From positions 231,128,303 through 231,192,302 of the forward strand of contig NC_081415.1 in NCBI RefSeq assembly GCF_030272615.1: a stretch of DNA of 64,000 nucleotides. Direction: 5' to 3'. The notes below the pieces were generated by a model. It was not told the origin of the DNA. It ran no database searches and was given only the letters and a program-made list of their open reading frames with translations. Positions 29,911 through 40,138 of the stretch are shown piece by piece (position 1 is the stretch's first letter; each line of letters begins with the position of its first letter). A program made the position numbers and the translations under genes. This stretch comes from Cryptomeria japonica (lineage: Eukaryota; Streptophyta; Pinopsida; Cupressales; Cupressaceae).

Positions 29911-31122
29911 TGTTAGGATAATTGGTGGAAAACTGAGAGGGGGGTGAATCAGTTATCAACATAATATAAAACTTTAAGCATACAAAACCTTTAACTGAAA
30001 TGTATAAACCAAATATTGGAATAGCATATATAAAAACTAAGCATAAACATAAATCACAGAACAATTACCAACCATAGATAACACATAACACTATTATTTG
30101 TACGTGGAAACCTTGGTAAAGGGAAAAACCATGGTGGGAAGGCTACCCACAGTCAAATAATACTTTTACATCAAGTATGTGATTATAATAAGAGGGGTCT
30201 ACACATGCAAGAAGGCCAATAGCCTAGAGTGCATTGCTCATCACAAAAGGAGCCTCACTGACTACAAAATAAATCCACACTACAATCCGGAAAGATGACT
30301 GAACTACAAGAATAGCATCTCCTATGCCTAAGTATAGTTCCAGATAAGCACAATACCAGAGGTCTTAAACCTCTTTCACAAACCCAATTCGATCACCTAT
30401 GATCGACCAAAATCTCTGTATATAATTACAACTTTATTCGCACACAGATAATCCCATAACCTTGACCCACTCCATGATCTACAAAGAGATCTTACACCAT
30501 ATTTATACCAACCCAGGACCTAAACAATTAGGCCAGCCACTTAAAAGATAATACAATAGATTTGTTACATAATGTTGCAAACCAATGATAAACCAAGTGG
30601 GCCTAATACCGAAACAACATAAACCAAACAATAAATCCAATTGGTAACATGTCGGGAGCATCAACCAACACGTTACATAAACTTACCCATAACCTAGCAG
30701 AATAACACTGGACCCCAAATAGGTCATCATAATCCAAATGAAACACCACAAACAACTAGAACACAAACATGATAATCATCACTATCCCAATAACCTCCTA
30801 GAAGCCGCACCAACACTACTTATCAGATTTATCAAAAGATCTTCAACAAAGCGTTGTCAGTAAAACCCTTACCAGTAACCAAAAGGCTTACTAGAACATA
30901 TGATAGCATCTTGATCATCAAATCTCAAACCAACTGAATGTGATACACATCAGGAACATATGAATAACCAATCCAAACCAATTCCAACAGTCAAACCAAA
31001 ACTGGAGACAAATCTCCAAATCAACATCAAAGACCAACCAGTCTACCGGAAGCCGATAGACAGCAAAACAGCTAGTGTTGACATCAATGCAACACATAAT
31101 AAATTCCTCCAAATTGCCAACA
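29911..31122 (-). repeat. Copia-2 5' LTR
   Basis: 1212 bp, TGTTGGCAATTTGGAGG to CCTAACA on the minus strand. TATA box TATAAATATGG at 30497-30507 (minus). Matches 24109-25316 along its length. Confidence 0.94.
30497..30507 (-). promoter_or_regulatory. Copia-2 5' LTR TATA box
   Basis: TATAAATATGG on the minus strand, identical in both Copia-2 LTRs and at the same place as the TATA boxes of Copia-1 and Copia-4. RNA start expected near 30470. Inferred from consensus and position. Confidence 0.55.
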
Positions 31123-31330
31123 GTTCTATCAACAGGGGTCCCTTTGTCCTTGCTTCCTTCAACTTAACCGGAATGGTGAGGGCCCCTCCAGGAGTGACAT
31201 CCTTCAGAAGGGAAGAAGGCATAGTGACGGAAATTATCAGCACCACAAAGTCCGAAGGGGGTTAAGCTAGTGGGGGGAGATGGCCCCCACCCAATGAAGT
31301 CACCATGAATAGAAAGAGTTCAAATTTCAA
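31123..31330 (-). pseudogene. L1-a 5' end of ORF1, separated by Copia-2
   Basis: Minus strand, continuing the LINE interrupted at 24108. A short open stretch (31246 to 31123: SLLKDVTPGGALTIPV) leads to the Copia-2 border. Across the join (one GTTCT removed) the reading passes into the ORF1 N-terminal motif with TIKGWINALVG, though a frame change lies just upstream. GC content is clearly higher than in the flanking AT-rich DNA, and it drops near 31330, which I take as the approximate LINE 5' limit. Confidence 0.65.
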
Positions 31331-31930
31331 AACCTTGCAGACCAAAAAAGTTATAGATCTATTTTATAGCTACAAAGGAGATATTGGATTGTATAATAAT
31401 TTTTAATAATTAAATGATAATCTAGTAAACTATTGCAATTTGGAAATTAGAGTAGCTTCCAAACTTAGTTATTTATCTTATAAACATGGTATGTGAGATA
31501 TTTAATTTAGTCTCAAAAATCATATGTCTATTAAGAAAGTGTAATATTTATCAAACACATTGTTAAGAAAGTGTAATATCCATGCTTAATTATAACATAT
31601 TAAGCATTGGGGAGTAAAAGAAAATATGAAGATCTATATAATGAATTGTTGACCAAATTAATTATTTGGATTAAGGTGAATTCAATGAACCATTAAAATT
31701 TGAAGTGGGTATGTTGGGGAACACAAACAAATTACATCAATATTAGTCCTTCTCTTTATAAACCATTATATATCTCTGGATCAAGAAAACTTTATACATT
31801 CTACTTTTGTTATTCTTCTAATAACCCTGTGTAAATAACTTGCATGAACATAACTTAGGAAAGGGGGAATACCTAGATAATTTATATATCTGGGGCTAGG
31901 AATTGAGATGTTATTATTGAAGAGTAAAAT

Positions 31931-31961
<31 letters not shown>

Positions 31962-32110
31962 ACATATGGAAAATTATTGTGGTTTTTCTTAGTTAAAATA
32001 TGGGCATTACAAACATGAAGCATCCACTCAAGGCATTGGAGTTAAAAAATGGAGAAATAAAGGCAAAAAATGCAACAAAAAAATTGCAATAAGGAAATTA
32101 AATCCCAAAG
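31331..32110. other. AT-rich stretch with a (TG)12(CG)3 microsatellite
   Basis: No gene or element supported. A simple repeat of about twelve TG units followed by three CG units lies at 31931-31960. The rest is AT-rich without coding texture. Confidence 0.5.
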
Positions 32111-32187
32111 TTGAAGGTATTCCATCTTTCCATTCTCAAATTGAAGGTACATCATCGTTCCCATCTCAAGTTGAAGGTACACCATCT
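32111..32187. repeat. 30-bp tandem repeat, interrupted by Copia-3
   Basis: Units begin TTGAAGGTA at 32111, 32141 and 32171. The third stops after 17 bases at the Copia-3 border, and its remaining 13 bases (TTCCCATCTTAAG) stand at 38238-38250, right after the element and its target duplication. 17 plus 13 restores exactly 30. Confidence 0.88.
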
Positions 32188-33053
32188 TGTTAGCATTACA
32201 TTATGTGTTGTCATTAAATTTCAAATCCTTTGGTCTAGATTAGGTCCGGATGGGGTATGATGAGCAAAAATGTTTGATTAAGGTATGTTGTGCATATTGG
32301 AGGTTTCCCAGTTTTACTAGATGAGTTTGATACCTCAACATATGTTACTCAGTATTGTCTTTGATTCCAGATTGATCTAGAGCTTGAGTACCATATCTTG
32401 AAATTGTGTAATATAGTGTGCGGATGTGTTTTGGGTTCAACTTTGGTGATGCATGTAGCATGTTCATATGTTTGATGAGGAACAATGTAATATGGTCTAC
32501 TTCTCACTCATTCCCACCATAGAAATGTTTAGTGGAGACCTATTTTAGATCTATATCTTAGCTGACATTGAGAATTATGATTTTTGGAGATAGTATATGT
32601 AGGAGTATTCTTTGATGAGATCAGATATGGCTTTTTGTGTTGAATACATGCGAGATTAAAATAATTCAGTAGTTGTGTGAGTATAGTGTTGCGGATTGTT
32701 ACTGGAAGCAGTTTTGACAGTGCTCATTGTGTTTTCATGATGGATTCTCTTTATCTTTCTTTCTTCTTCGGTAGTGAGCCTTTCAGGGCAGTGAGCACCA
32801 CCTGCAATGAGCCATCCTTTGTAAAAATCACCTTAACCGATGTTTATATATTGAGAATTGGCATTCTCGGTGGTTTTTCCCTTCTTGGGTTTTCCACATA
32901 AATTCTAGTGTTTCTTGTGTCTGATATGTTTTGTGCATATGCTTTTATGTTTTGTTAATTCTATTAATTATTCTGGATCTATGGATTAAAGTTAAAAGAA
33001 AATTTTATTGTCAATTAATTCACCCCCATTCTTAGTTGCCTGGATATTCAACA
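32188..33053 (+). repeat. Copia-3 5' LTR
   Basis: 866 bp, TGTTAGCATTACATTATG to ATATTCAACA. About 59 bp shorter than the 3' LTR because it has fewer AGTGAGC repeats (about 32770-32815). The likely TATA word of the 3' LTR (TATATATAG) reads TGCATGTAG here. Confidence 0.92.
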
Positions 33054-33055
33054 AT

Positions 33056-33072
33056 TGGCATCAAAGATTTGG
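33056..33072 (+). other. Copia-3 degenerate primer-binding site
   Basis: TGGCATCAAAGATTTGG, two bases after the 5' LTR. Two differences within the first 12 bases from the initiator-Met site TGGTATCAGAGC: T to C and G to A, both transitions. Confidence 0.8.
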
Positions 33073-33079
33073 TTCCTTG

Positions 33080-33990
33080 ATATAGAGCTTAACTGCTTGA
33101 GGTAGATCCTGATCCAATAGCACACAATTATACATTCCTATCTTTGAAGGATCTGATTATAGCTTCTAGAAAGTGAAGATGAGAGGTTATTTGGTTTCTC
33201 TATGTTACAACACTTGGAAGGTTGTGGAGACTAAGTATGTTATACCGACAAATGGTCTTAACACTTCAGATGAGATTCAAGCTTATGAAGAAAATGAAAA
33301 AGCAAGGTATGCTATCTTTACTACATTATCAAAAACTAAATTGACTAAGGTTATATCTTTGAATACTAATCGTGAGGTTTGGTAGACAAAGACATCTATG
33401 AAGGGAATGAGAGAGTTAAGCTGACAAAGAGGTTAATAGCTAAGAGAAGATATGAAAACTTGAGGATGGAAGAAGGAGAAGACATTGTAAGCTATTTTGA
33501 GAAGGTTGATACAACAAAATCAGAGAACTTGGAGGCACCTTAAATGATGAAGATGTGATTGAAAAAATCCTAATGACATTACCGGTAAGCTACAGTGATA
33601 ATATCTCAGTGATTAAAAAAAAATATGATCCAAAGAAGTTCACCAAAGAATATCTCTTTGGTACTCTGACTGCATTTGAATTAAGAAAGTTTGGAAAGGA
33701 CAAAGACAAGTCAGAGATCACATTCAAGACATCTAAAGATAGTCCAGATGATGAAGAAATCCCAGATGAGGTGGAAGAGAACTTTGTGATAAAATTGAAG
33801 AAAGGCACTAGCAAGTTCAAAGGTATGTTACCCTTTAAATGTTTTAGATATGGAAAGCTTGGTCATATTGAAACTAGATATCTGAAAAAAGGGAACTAGA
33901 CATAAATTTAGGGAAAATAAGGGAAAATTCAATAAGAAGGCATATTATGTTAAGGATGATGTTGGCATCTCAGATGATGAATCAGACTAT
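33080..33990 (+). pseudogene. gag: Copia-3 gag
   Basis: Coding texture from about 33110 (PIAHNYTFLSLKDLIIASRK) through 33385 (NTWKVVETKYVIP, LSKTKLTKVISLN) and, after several stops and frame changes, 33555-33899 (IEKILMTLPVSYSDN, FGTLTAFELRKFGKD). The zinc knuckle CFRYGKLGHIETRY has lost its second and third Cys to Tyr (TGT/TGC to TAT-type transitions). An acidic tail follows. Non-functional. Confidence 0.85.
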
Positions 33991-34633
33991 GAGGATGGTG
34001 ATTGTTTGTTTCTGATAGAAAAGAATGTTCCTAAGTTTTATATATCTAAGATTGTTGCTAATGCATTTCATGGTAGAAGAGATAAGAATAAATGGTTGAC
34101 TGGTGGTGGATGTTCAAATCATATGACCGATGATAAAAGTAAATTCATAAAACTTGAAAGATATGATTGAGGCTCAATTAGATTTGGAGATGATCAGACA
34201 ACACAAATTGTTGGTATTGGTTTAATTACTTTTGATGGAAAACATAACACTGACAATGTTTATTATGTGAAGGGTTTTCATCATAATCTCTTGAGTGTTG
34301 GATAGATGTGTGGAAATGGATACAATGTTATTTTTTCAGAACAATGGATGTGAAATCAGGAAGGAGTCCAAAATGGTCATTGTAGCTAAAAGAAGGACAA
34401 ATAGAAATATGTACCAATTGGAATGAGCTACAAAGCATTGCTTGATATCACAACTTGATGATAGGTGGCTATGGAACTAGAGGATGTGTCATATCAATTT
34501 TGACAACTTGGTACAAATTAGTTCAAGGAGTGCAATAAGAGATTTGCCCAGATTGACTAAATAGGATAAAATCATCTACAAGGAATGTCAAGTAGGAAAG
34601 AAGACTAGAAGCACATACAGAGGAAAGGAGTAC
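33991..34633 (+). pseudogene. pol: Copia-3 protease and GAG-pre-integrase, active-site Asp lost
   Basis: About 34090: WLTGGGCSNHMTDDKSKF. In the other copies this motif is W-V-(I/L)-D-S-G-C-S, so D-S-G has become G-G-G and the catalytic Asp is gone. SIRFGDDQTTQIVGIG, VYYVKGFHHNLLSVG and a pre-integrase region (RMCHINFDNL, ECQVGKKTR) follow with several stops. Confidence 0.8.
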
Positions 34634-35560
34634 TTGTCCACCGAATTACTGGATTTGGTTCACATGGATCTTTGTGGTCTAACCCAGACAAGGAGCTTGC
34701 AAGGTGAGAGGTATTTCATGTTACTGATTGATGATTATTCTAGAATGACTTGGGTTGCAATTCTGAGAGAGAAATCTGAAGCATTAAAAAAGTTCAAGAT
34801 ATTAAAGGCAAATTTTGAAAATGAGGCTGATAGGAAAACTAAGTGTTTAAGGTCTAATAGAGGAGGAGAATTCATCTCATATGAGTTCAATGACTTCTAT
34901 GAGAAACATGGCATCAAGAGATAGTTATCTTCCCCTTAGACACCATAGTAGAATAGTGTAGTTGAAAGAATGAACCAAACTATATAGGAGGCAACTAGAA
35001 CCATGATAAAAGGAGCAGAGTTACTGTAATTTTATTGAAAAGAAGCAATTCATACAGTAGCATACACACTAAACAATATTTTTATCAAAGGAAGTATGGT
35101 AAGATATCTTATGAACTATGGTATGGTAGAATTTTGATAGTGAAGTATTTTAAAGTTTTTGGAAGCAAGTGTTATATCCAGAGAGATGAGGATAATCTTG
35201 GAAAATTTGACTAGCAGAGTAGATGAAGGCATATTCTTGGGTTATTCAATAAAGAGAAAAACATATCAAAATAACAAAATATTGAATAAGATTGTTGAAA
35301 GTGAAAGTGTAAAAGTTGATGAGAATACTTCAAAGGATTCAGAAATAGCAGCAGGATATGAATCAGATGAGTCTAGAGAAAAGGAAAAGAAAGAAGATTA
35401 TGGGAGTGAAGAAAAGAATGATCAAGATGCTTCAACATCTGCATCCAAGACTCCAAGGTATGTCTAAAATAATCACTCAGTAGAAAAGATAATCAAAGAC
35501 AAAAGCAAAGGTGTTATCACAAGAAGAAAAGCAACACAAGAACAAGTCTTGTTGTGTCTA
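34634..35560 (+). pseudogene. pol: Copia-3 integrase
   Basis: Open from 34634 to 34924: LDLVHMDLCG, MLLIDDYSRMTWVAIL, CLRSNRGGEF (the second catalytic Asp is Asn here). Right after, at 34925-34960, the conserved motif around the third acid contains four stops in one short stretch (TAG-ACA-CCA-TAG-TAG), each a CAG to TAG change, before VVERMNQT with the catalytic Glu kept. C-terminal half 35159-35467 (GSKCYIQRDEDNLGKF, FLGYSIKRKTYQ). Confidence 0.87.
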
Positions 35561-36420
35561 CTATATGAAACTGAGCCAAAGACAATGGAAGAAGCCTATA
35601 AAGATCAGAACTAGATGAAGGCAATGAAAGAGGAACTAGATTAGATTGAGAAAAATCAAACATGGGAATTAGTCAACAAATTGATAGACAAGAATGTGAT
35701 TGGAACTAAATGGGTATTCCAGAACAAGCTAGATGAAGATGGAAAGGTTGTAGGAAATAAGGCAAGGGTGGTTTGCAAAGGATACACTCAAATTGATTTT
35801 GATGAAACTTATGCCCCAGTTGCAAGAATGGAGGAAATATGGATATTCCTAGCATTTGCAGCATTCAAGGAATTCAAAGTTTATCAGATGGATGTGAAAT
35901 CAACATTCCTGAATGGAGAATTCAAGAAGAAGTTTACATTGAACAACCAAAAGGATTCAAGTTGAGATATGATCTGAATGTTGTTTGCAGACTGAAAAAG
36001 GTTGTGTATGGACTGAAACAAGCTCCTAGAGCTTGGTATGGGAGATTAGACAAGTATCTAACTAATCAAGGATTGCAGAAGGGTTCAGTGGATATCAATT
36101 TGTACTTCAAGACAGATTCAAGTAAAATTCTAATTGTGGAAGTGTATGTTGATGATATAATCTTTCGAGGAAATGATGACATGTACAGAAGATTTACTGA
36201 TGAGATGCTGAAAGAATTTGAAATATCCATGATTGGTGAATTAAATTTCTTCATTGGATTGAAATTTAATCATAATGATAAAGAAATCTTCATTTCTCAG
36301 TCTAAGTATGTCAAAGAACTGTTAAAGAAATTTGGGCTAGAGAATTCTAAACCAGTATGTACACCTATGACTACTGGATGCAAGTTAACTAAAGATGATA
36401 AATCACCTAAGGCAAATGCA
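35561..36420 (+). pseudogene. pol: Copia-3 reverse transcriptase
   Basis: 35681-35965 carries [38 protein letters not shown] and motif [17 protein letters not shown] frame change near 35925 moves the rest to 35839-36444: [27 protein letters not shown], catalytic box VYVDDIIFRGNDD, FEISMIGELNFFIGL. The YVDD box is the standard copia form. One frame change and a few upstream stops prevent expression. Confidence 0.9.
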
Positions 36421-37080
36421 AGGCAATACAGATCAATGATTTGAGGATTGTTATATTTGACTACTACCAGACTAGATATATTGAAAGCAATATGTTTGGC
36501 ACCAAGATTTCAACAAGAACTGAAAGAGACACATGTTGTGGTAGTAAAAAGGAATTTAAGATATCTTAAAGGCATAGAAGAGTTGGTTTGTGGTATCCCA
36601 ATAGTTTAGATTTTACCCTCATAGCTTACATAGATGCAGACCAAGCTGAAAGTGTTTTTGATAGAAAAAGTACAAGTGGAGGAGCATTCTTCCTTGGCTC
36701 CCAGTTAGTTGTTTCGTCGAGCAAGAATAGAGACTCTATGTATCTATCTACAATAGAAGAAAAATTCATTGCAACATATTCTTGTTGCACTCAGATTCTA
36801 TGGATGAAACAGACTTTGAAGGACATTAGTGTAAAGTTTGATGACCTTGTCTCAATCATGTGTGATAATACTAGTGCAATAAATATTTCAAAGAATCTAG
36901 TATAGCATTCTAGAACAAAGCATATATCTATTAGGTATCACTTTTTGAGGGAAAAAGTTTTAGATAATGAAGTCAAACTTGAGTATGTCCCTACAAAAGA
37001 GTAGATTGCAAACATATTCACTAAGGAGTTTTGCAAAGACACTTTTGAGTATCTTCGGAAGAAGCTAGGGGTATTACCCC
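36421..37080 (+). pseudogene. pol: Copia-3 RNase H
   Basis: After a TGA at 36442-36444 the connection (LLYLTTTRLDI) leads into 36588-36905: FTLIAYIDADQAES (Asp), TIEEKFIATYSCCTQILW (Glu), IMCDNTSAINISKN (Asp). A TAG at 36903-36905 interrupts it, then SRTKHISIRYHFLREK and NIFTKEFCKDTFEYLRKKLG end the polyprotein near 37080. Acidic residues are largely kept; the frame is broken. Confidence 0.87.
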
Positions 37081-37307
37081 TCCCCAGTTTGAACTAATGT
37101 GCATTGGTTCAGTGAGCAACCTGTACATTCTTTTTTTGACTGATGCTTATGTGCTTCTTCTCAGGGGGAGCAGGAGTGAGTTTCTCAAGGGGAGTCTTGT
37201 CCATCTTTGTCATTGTTGTCAAAGGGGGGGAGAGAGTTAATTTTGCATAATGATAATTTTTTGTGTTGTTGTTGATGTATGTTGCCATCAATGACAAAGG
37301 GGGAGAT
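37081..37307 (+). other. Copia-3 3' untranslated region and PPT
   Basis: Contains several G-rich purine tracts (37163-37169, 37184-37189, 37220-37232) and the terminal PPT CAAAGGGGGAGAT at 37295-37307, abutting the 3' LTR. The word GTTGCCATCAATG before the PPT is shared with Copia-1, -2 and -4 although the LTRs differ. Confidence 0.83.
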
Positions 37308-38232
37308 TGTGAGCATTACATTACGTGTTGTCATTGATGTCAAATCCTTTGGTTTAGATTAGGTCTAGATTGGTTATGATGAGCATAAATGTTTGATTAA
37401 GGTATATTGTGCGTATTGGAGGTTTCAAGGTTTTATTGGATGAGTTTGGTACCTCAGCAAATGTTACTCAATATTATCTTTGGGTTTGGATTGGTCTGGA
37501 GCTTGAGGACCGGATCTTGAAGTTGTGTAATATAGTGTATAGATGTTTTTTGGGTCTGTCTTTGGTGATATATATAGCATGTTGATATGTTCAATGAGGA
37601 ACGATATAATATGGTCTACTTCTCATTCCTTCCCACCACCAAAATTTTTAGTGGAGACCTATTTTAGATCTTTATCTTAGCCGAAATTGAGAATTATGAT
37701 TTATGGAGACAGTATATGTAGGAGTATGGTTTGATGAGATCAGATATGGCTTTTTGTGTTGAAGATGTGTGAGATTAAAAGAATCTATTAGTTGTGTGAG
37801 TATAGTGTTGTAGATTGTTATCGAAAGCAATTTTGGTAGTGTAGACTATGTTTTTATGGTGGATTCTCTTTATCTTTCTTTCTTCTTTAATAGTGATCCT
37901 TTTAGGGTAGTGAGCCCACTAGTAGTGAGCACATCGATAGTGAGCCTTTCAAGAGAGTGAGCCCACCTGCAGTGAGAACCTTAGCAGTGAGCCAACCTTT
38001 GTAAAAATCACCTTAACTGGTGTTTATATATTGAGAATTAGCATTCTCTATGGTTTTCCCTTCTTGGGGTTTCCACGTAAAATCTGGTGTTTCTTGTGTC
38101 TGATTTGTTTTGTGCATATGCTTTCATGTTTTGTTAATTCTATTAATTATTCTAGATCTGTGGATTAAAGTTAAAAGAAAATTTTATTATGAACTAATTC
38201 GCCCCCCCTCTCTATTGCCCAGATATTCAACA
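37308..38232 (+). repeat. Copia-3 3' LTR
   Basis: 925 bp, TGTGAGCATTACATTACG to ATATTCAACA. Contains six AGTGAG(C/A)-type words between 37909 and 37992, more than the 5' LTR, which explains its extra length. Candidate TATA box TATATATAG at 37569-37577 and a TTGTCATTGATGTCAA word at 37328-37343. Confidence 0.92.
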
Positions 38233-38250
38233 AATCTTTCCCATCTTAAG

Positions 38251-38730
38251 ATGATATATAAGAAATTTGAAACATTGATACTGTTGAGAAGACCTCCTAG
38301 AATTTTTTATATTAAGTCTAAGTTTTTAATTGAAATTGATTAAAATATTTTAAAGTTAATGGTTGATAAGATTCTCAAATGTACATTTATAGGATTGAGT
38401 GAGATCCACTCTTTTGGAATCTCAAATATGGGTTCATGGGCTATTCATATGAGGTAGATGGTGTGCTTTCCTTCTCCATGTATAGATCAGGTTTGAAATG
38501 AGTGTGATTCAAAAGAGTGCATTGATGAATTTGTACAAGAAATTTAATCCCACTTGAGATGTATAGAATCCCAAGAATACTACATTTCACGGAGATGAAA
38601 TTTTTTGACCATATATCATATCTAGTTCAACCAAGTATTATAGATGCATAAATTAATAAAACTCAATATTTTATCTTTTTTAGTAGTATATTTTTATTGT
38701 TGACTAAATTCATCTAATTAAATCCATAAT
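38251..38730. other. AT-rich stretch, nothing identified
   Basis: Between the restored 30-bp repeat and the L1-b 3' end. No coding texture in six frames that I could recognise, and no LTR or simple repeat. Confidence 0.4.
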
Positions 38731-38744
38731 TTTATTTATTTTTT

Positions 38745-39625
38745 GGCAAGGTGGCAATGCCACTTGATATATTTTATTAATAATAAATAATTTTTACAAT
38801 ATATTTAAAAACTGGTTCAAACTGAGCTCCCAGAGAAAAGAACCAGCAAGAAAAACTCTGGTCATTGCTCATCAACATGATTATAGAAGAGAAATAGTGA
38901 ACAATCCTCTAGTTGAAGCTAGTTACAAAATAGAGATCAACAAAGGAGCATGCAGGCTCTTTTACACATAGGAGCATGCAAGCTCGTTCTACAGAATAGG
39001 AGCATGCAAGCTTATTTACAAAATAAGTTCCTTGGATATCTTGAATGCCCTGCAACAAAGAACTCTTGCAATCAAAATTGGCATGTCCCTACACCAAAAA
39101 ACAACTGCAACCAAAAAATATATATACTACAGATTACAGAGAATTTACAAGAAATGCAAGGTTCCAAAACATGACTGACACCAATGACATGAGATCTGCG
39201 GTCCGCCATTATAGACAAATGCCAAAGGAGAAGAGGTGAATGCAGAAATGCTAGAGAGAAATGAAGCCCAAAATTTTTATGTCGTAAATGAAAAGAAAGA
39301 GGAGATATATCATACAAAACTGATAAACCAAAAGAAGCGGCGTATAGAGGTAATCATGAAAACAACGCTACGTCAAACTTTAAATGACATATGAAGGACA
39401 GATTCCCAATGTGAAAATAAATATCTCCATATTTCACACCAAAAGAGAGTACCAAACACACAAACAACATCAATAACAACCAACTCATCATTAATGAATG
39501 CTAAGTGATGATCAAGTAAAGAAAAGTACCTCAAATCAAAACCAAATGGAATTATGAAAATAAATACCTCACCAAGAGAAGAGAATATCAACTCGTATAA
39601 ACAAGCAATCATATAATAAGAAAGA
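38745..39625 (-). other. L1-b 3' untranslated region
   Basis: Between the ORF2 stop and the A-rich tail. It includes three GC-richer repeats around AGCATGCAAGCT (38948-39012) of about 32-bp spacing. Nothing coding is recognisable. Its end, reading CAAGTGGCATTGCCACC on the minus strand before the tail, contains a GGTGGCAATGCCAC palindrome (38750-38763). Confidence 0.55.
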
Positions 39626-40138
39626 TTAAATCCTCAACTCTCTACGGGCTATAATTAATAGGTTTGGGAAGCTCATCAAATCACCCCCCAATCGAGAGGA
39701 ATCAATAACAGTTTTGTCACAACCCATATTAGTGAGGCAATCAGCCAATGCATTACCTTCATGATAAACATGCGAGATGATGAGGTGCTCAAACGTATCA
39801 AGAAGAGTCCATATTTGTTCAAGAATATACCGGAAATGCCAATTATTAGCTTTTCTTGCCTTGCAAGCATTAATGACAATAGCTGAATCACCTTCAATAT
39901 GAAGGTATTTGAAATTAAAATCCTTAGCCACAGCAAGACCTTCTAAAAGAGCACAAGCCTCAGCCATATTATGTGTGCCAAGAGAAATTGGCATAGCTTT
40001 TAATGCTAATAAAGAACCCAAATGATCACGAAAAACTATCCCTATTCCTGAATCACCAGGGTTTCCATGGTAGGATCCATCAAAATTCAATTTACAAAAA
40101 GGGGGCATTAGGAGGATGCCATTTTATGGAATTTTTGT
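39626..40138 (-). pseudogene. L1-b RNase H domain
   Basis: Open for 160 codons (40108-39626), with all RVT_3 RNase H residues: Asp in KLNFDGSYHGNPGDSGIG, Glu in MAEACALLEGL, Asp in IEGDSAIVI, and the final Asp in HVYHEGNALADCLTNMG. Ends TAA/TAG-type stop at 39626. Upstream (40139 and about 40124) two stops separate it from the connector, in the same frame. Confidence 0.9.

Larger units (their letters stand above)
24109..31122 (-). mobile_element. Copia-2: full-length Ty1/copia LTR retrotransposon with target duplication
   Basis: Perfect target duplication GTTCT at 24104-24108 and 31123-31127. LTRs 24109-25316 and 29911-31122, both TG...CA on either strand. PBS for initiator tRNA-Met next to the 5' LTR, PPT next to the 3' LTR, and gag-protease-integrase-RT-RNase H in between. 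Complete in structure, but gag-pol is broken by stops (several TAG) and frame changes. It lies inside ORF1 of L1-a, so it is younger than that LINE. Confidence 0.96.
32188..38232 (+). mobile_element. Copia-3: full-length Ty1/copia element of a second family
   Basis: LTRs 32188-33053 and 37308-38232 (TG...CA). Target duplication CATCT (32183-32187) against AATCT (38233-38237), one base changed. The degenerate PBS resembles the initiator-Met site, and a PPT precedes the 3' LTR. Gag, protease, integrase, RT and RNase H are all on the plus strand. Heavily decayed with many TAG stops and changed catalytic residues. LTRs are shorter and different from Copia-1/-2/-4. Confidence 0.94.

Noticed and set aside
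32111-32187. CRISPR-like repeat array
   Set aside because: Contiguous 30-bp tandem units without spacers, in a eukaryotic transposon landscape.
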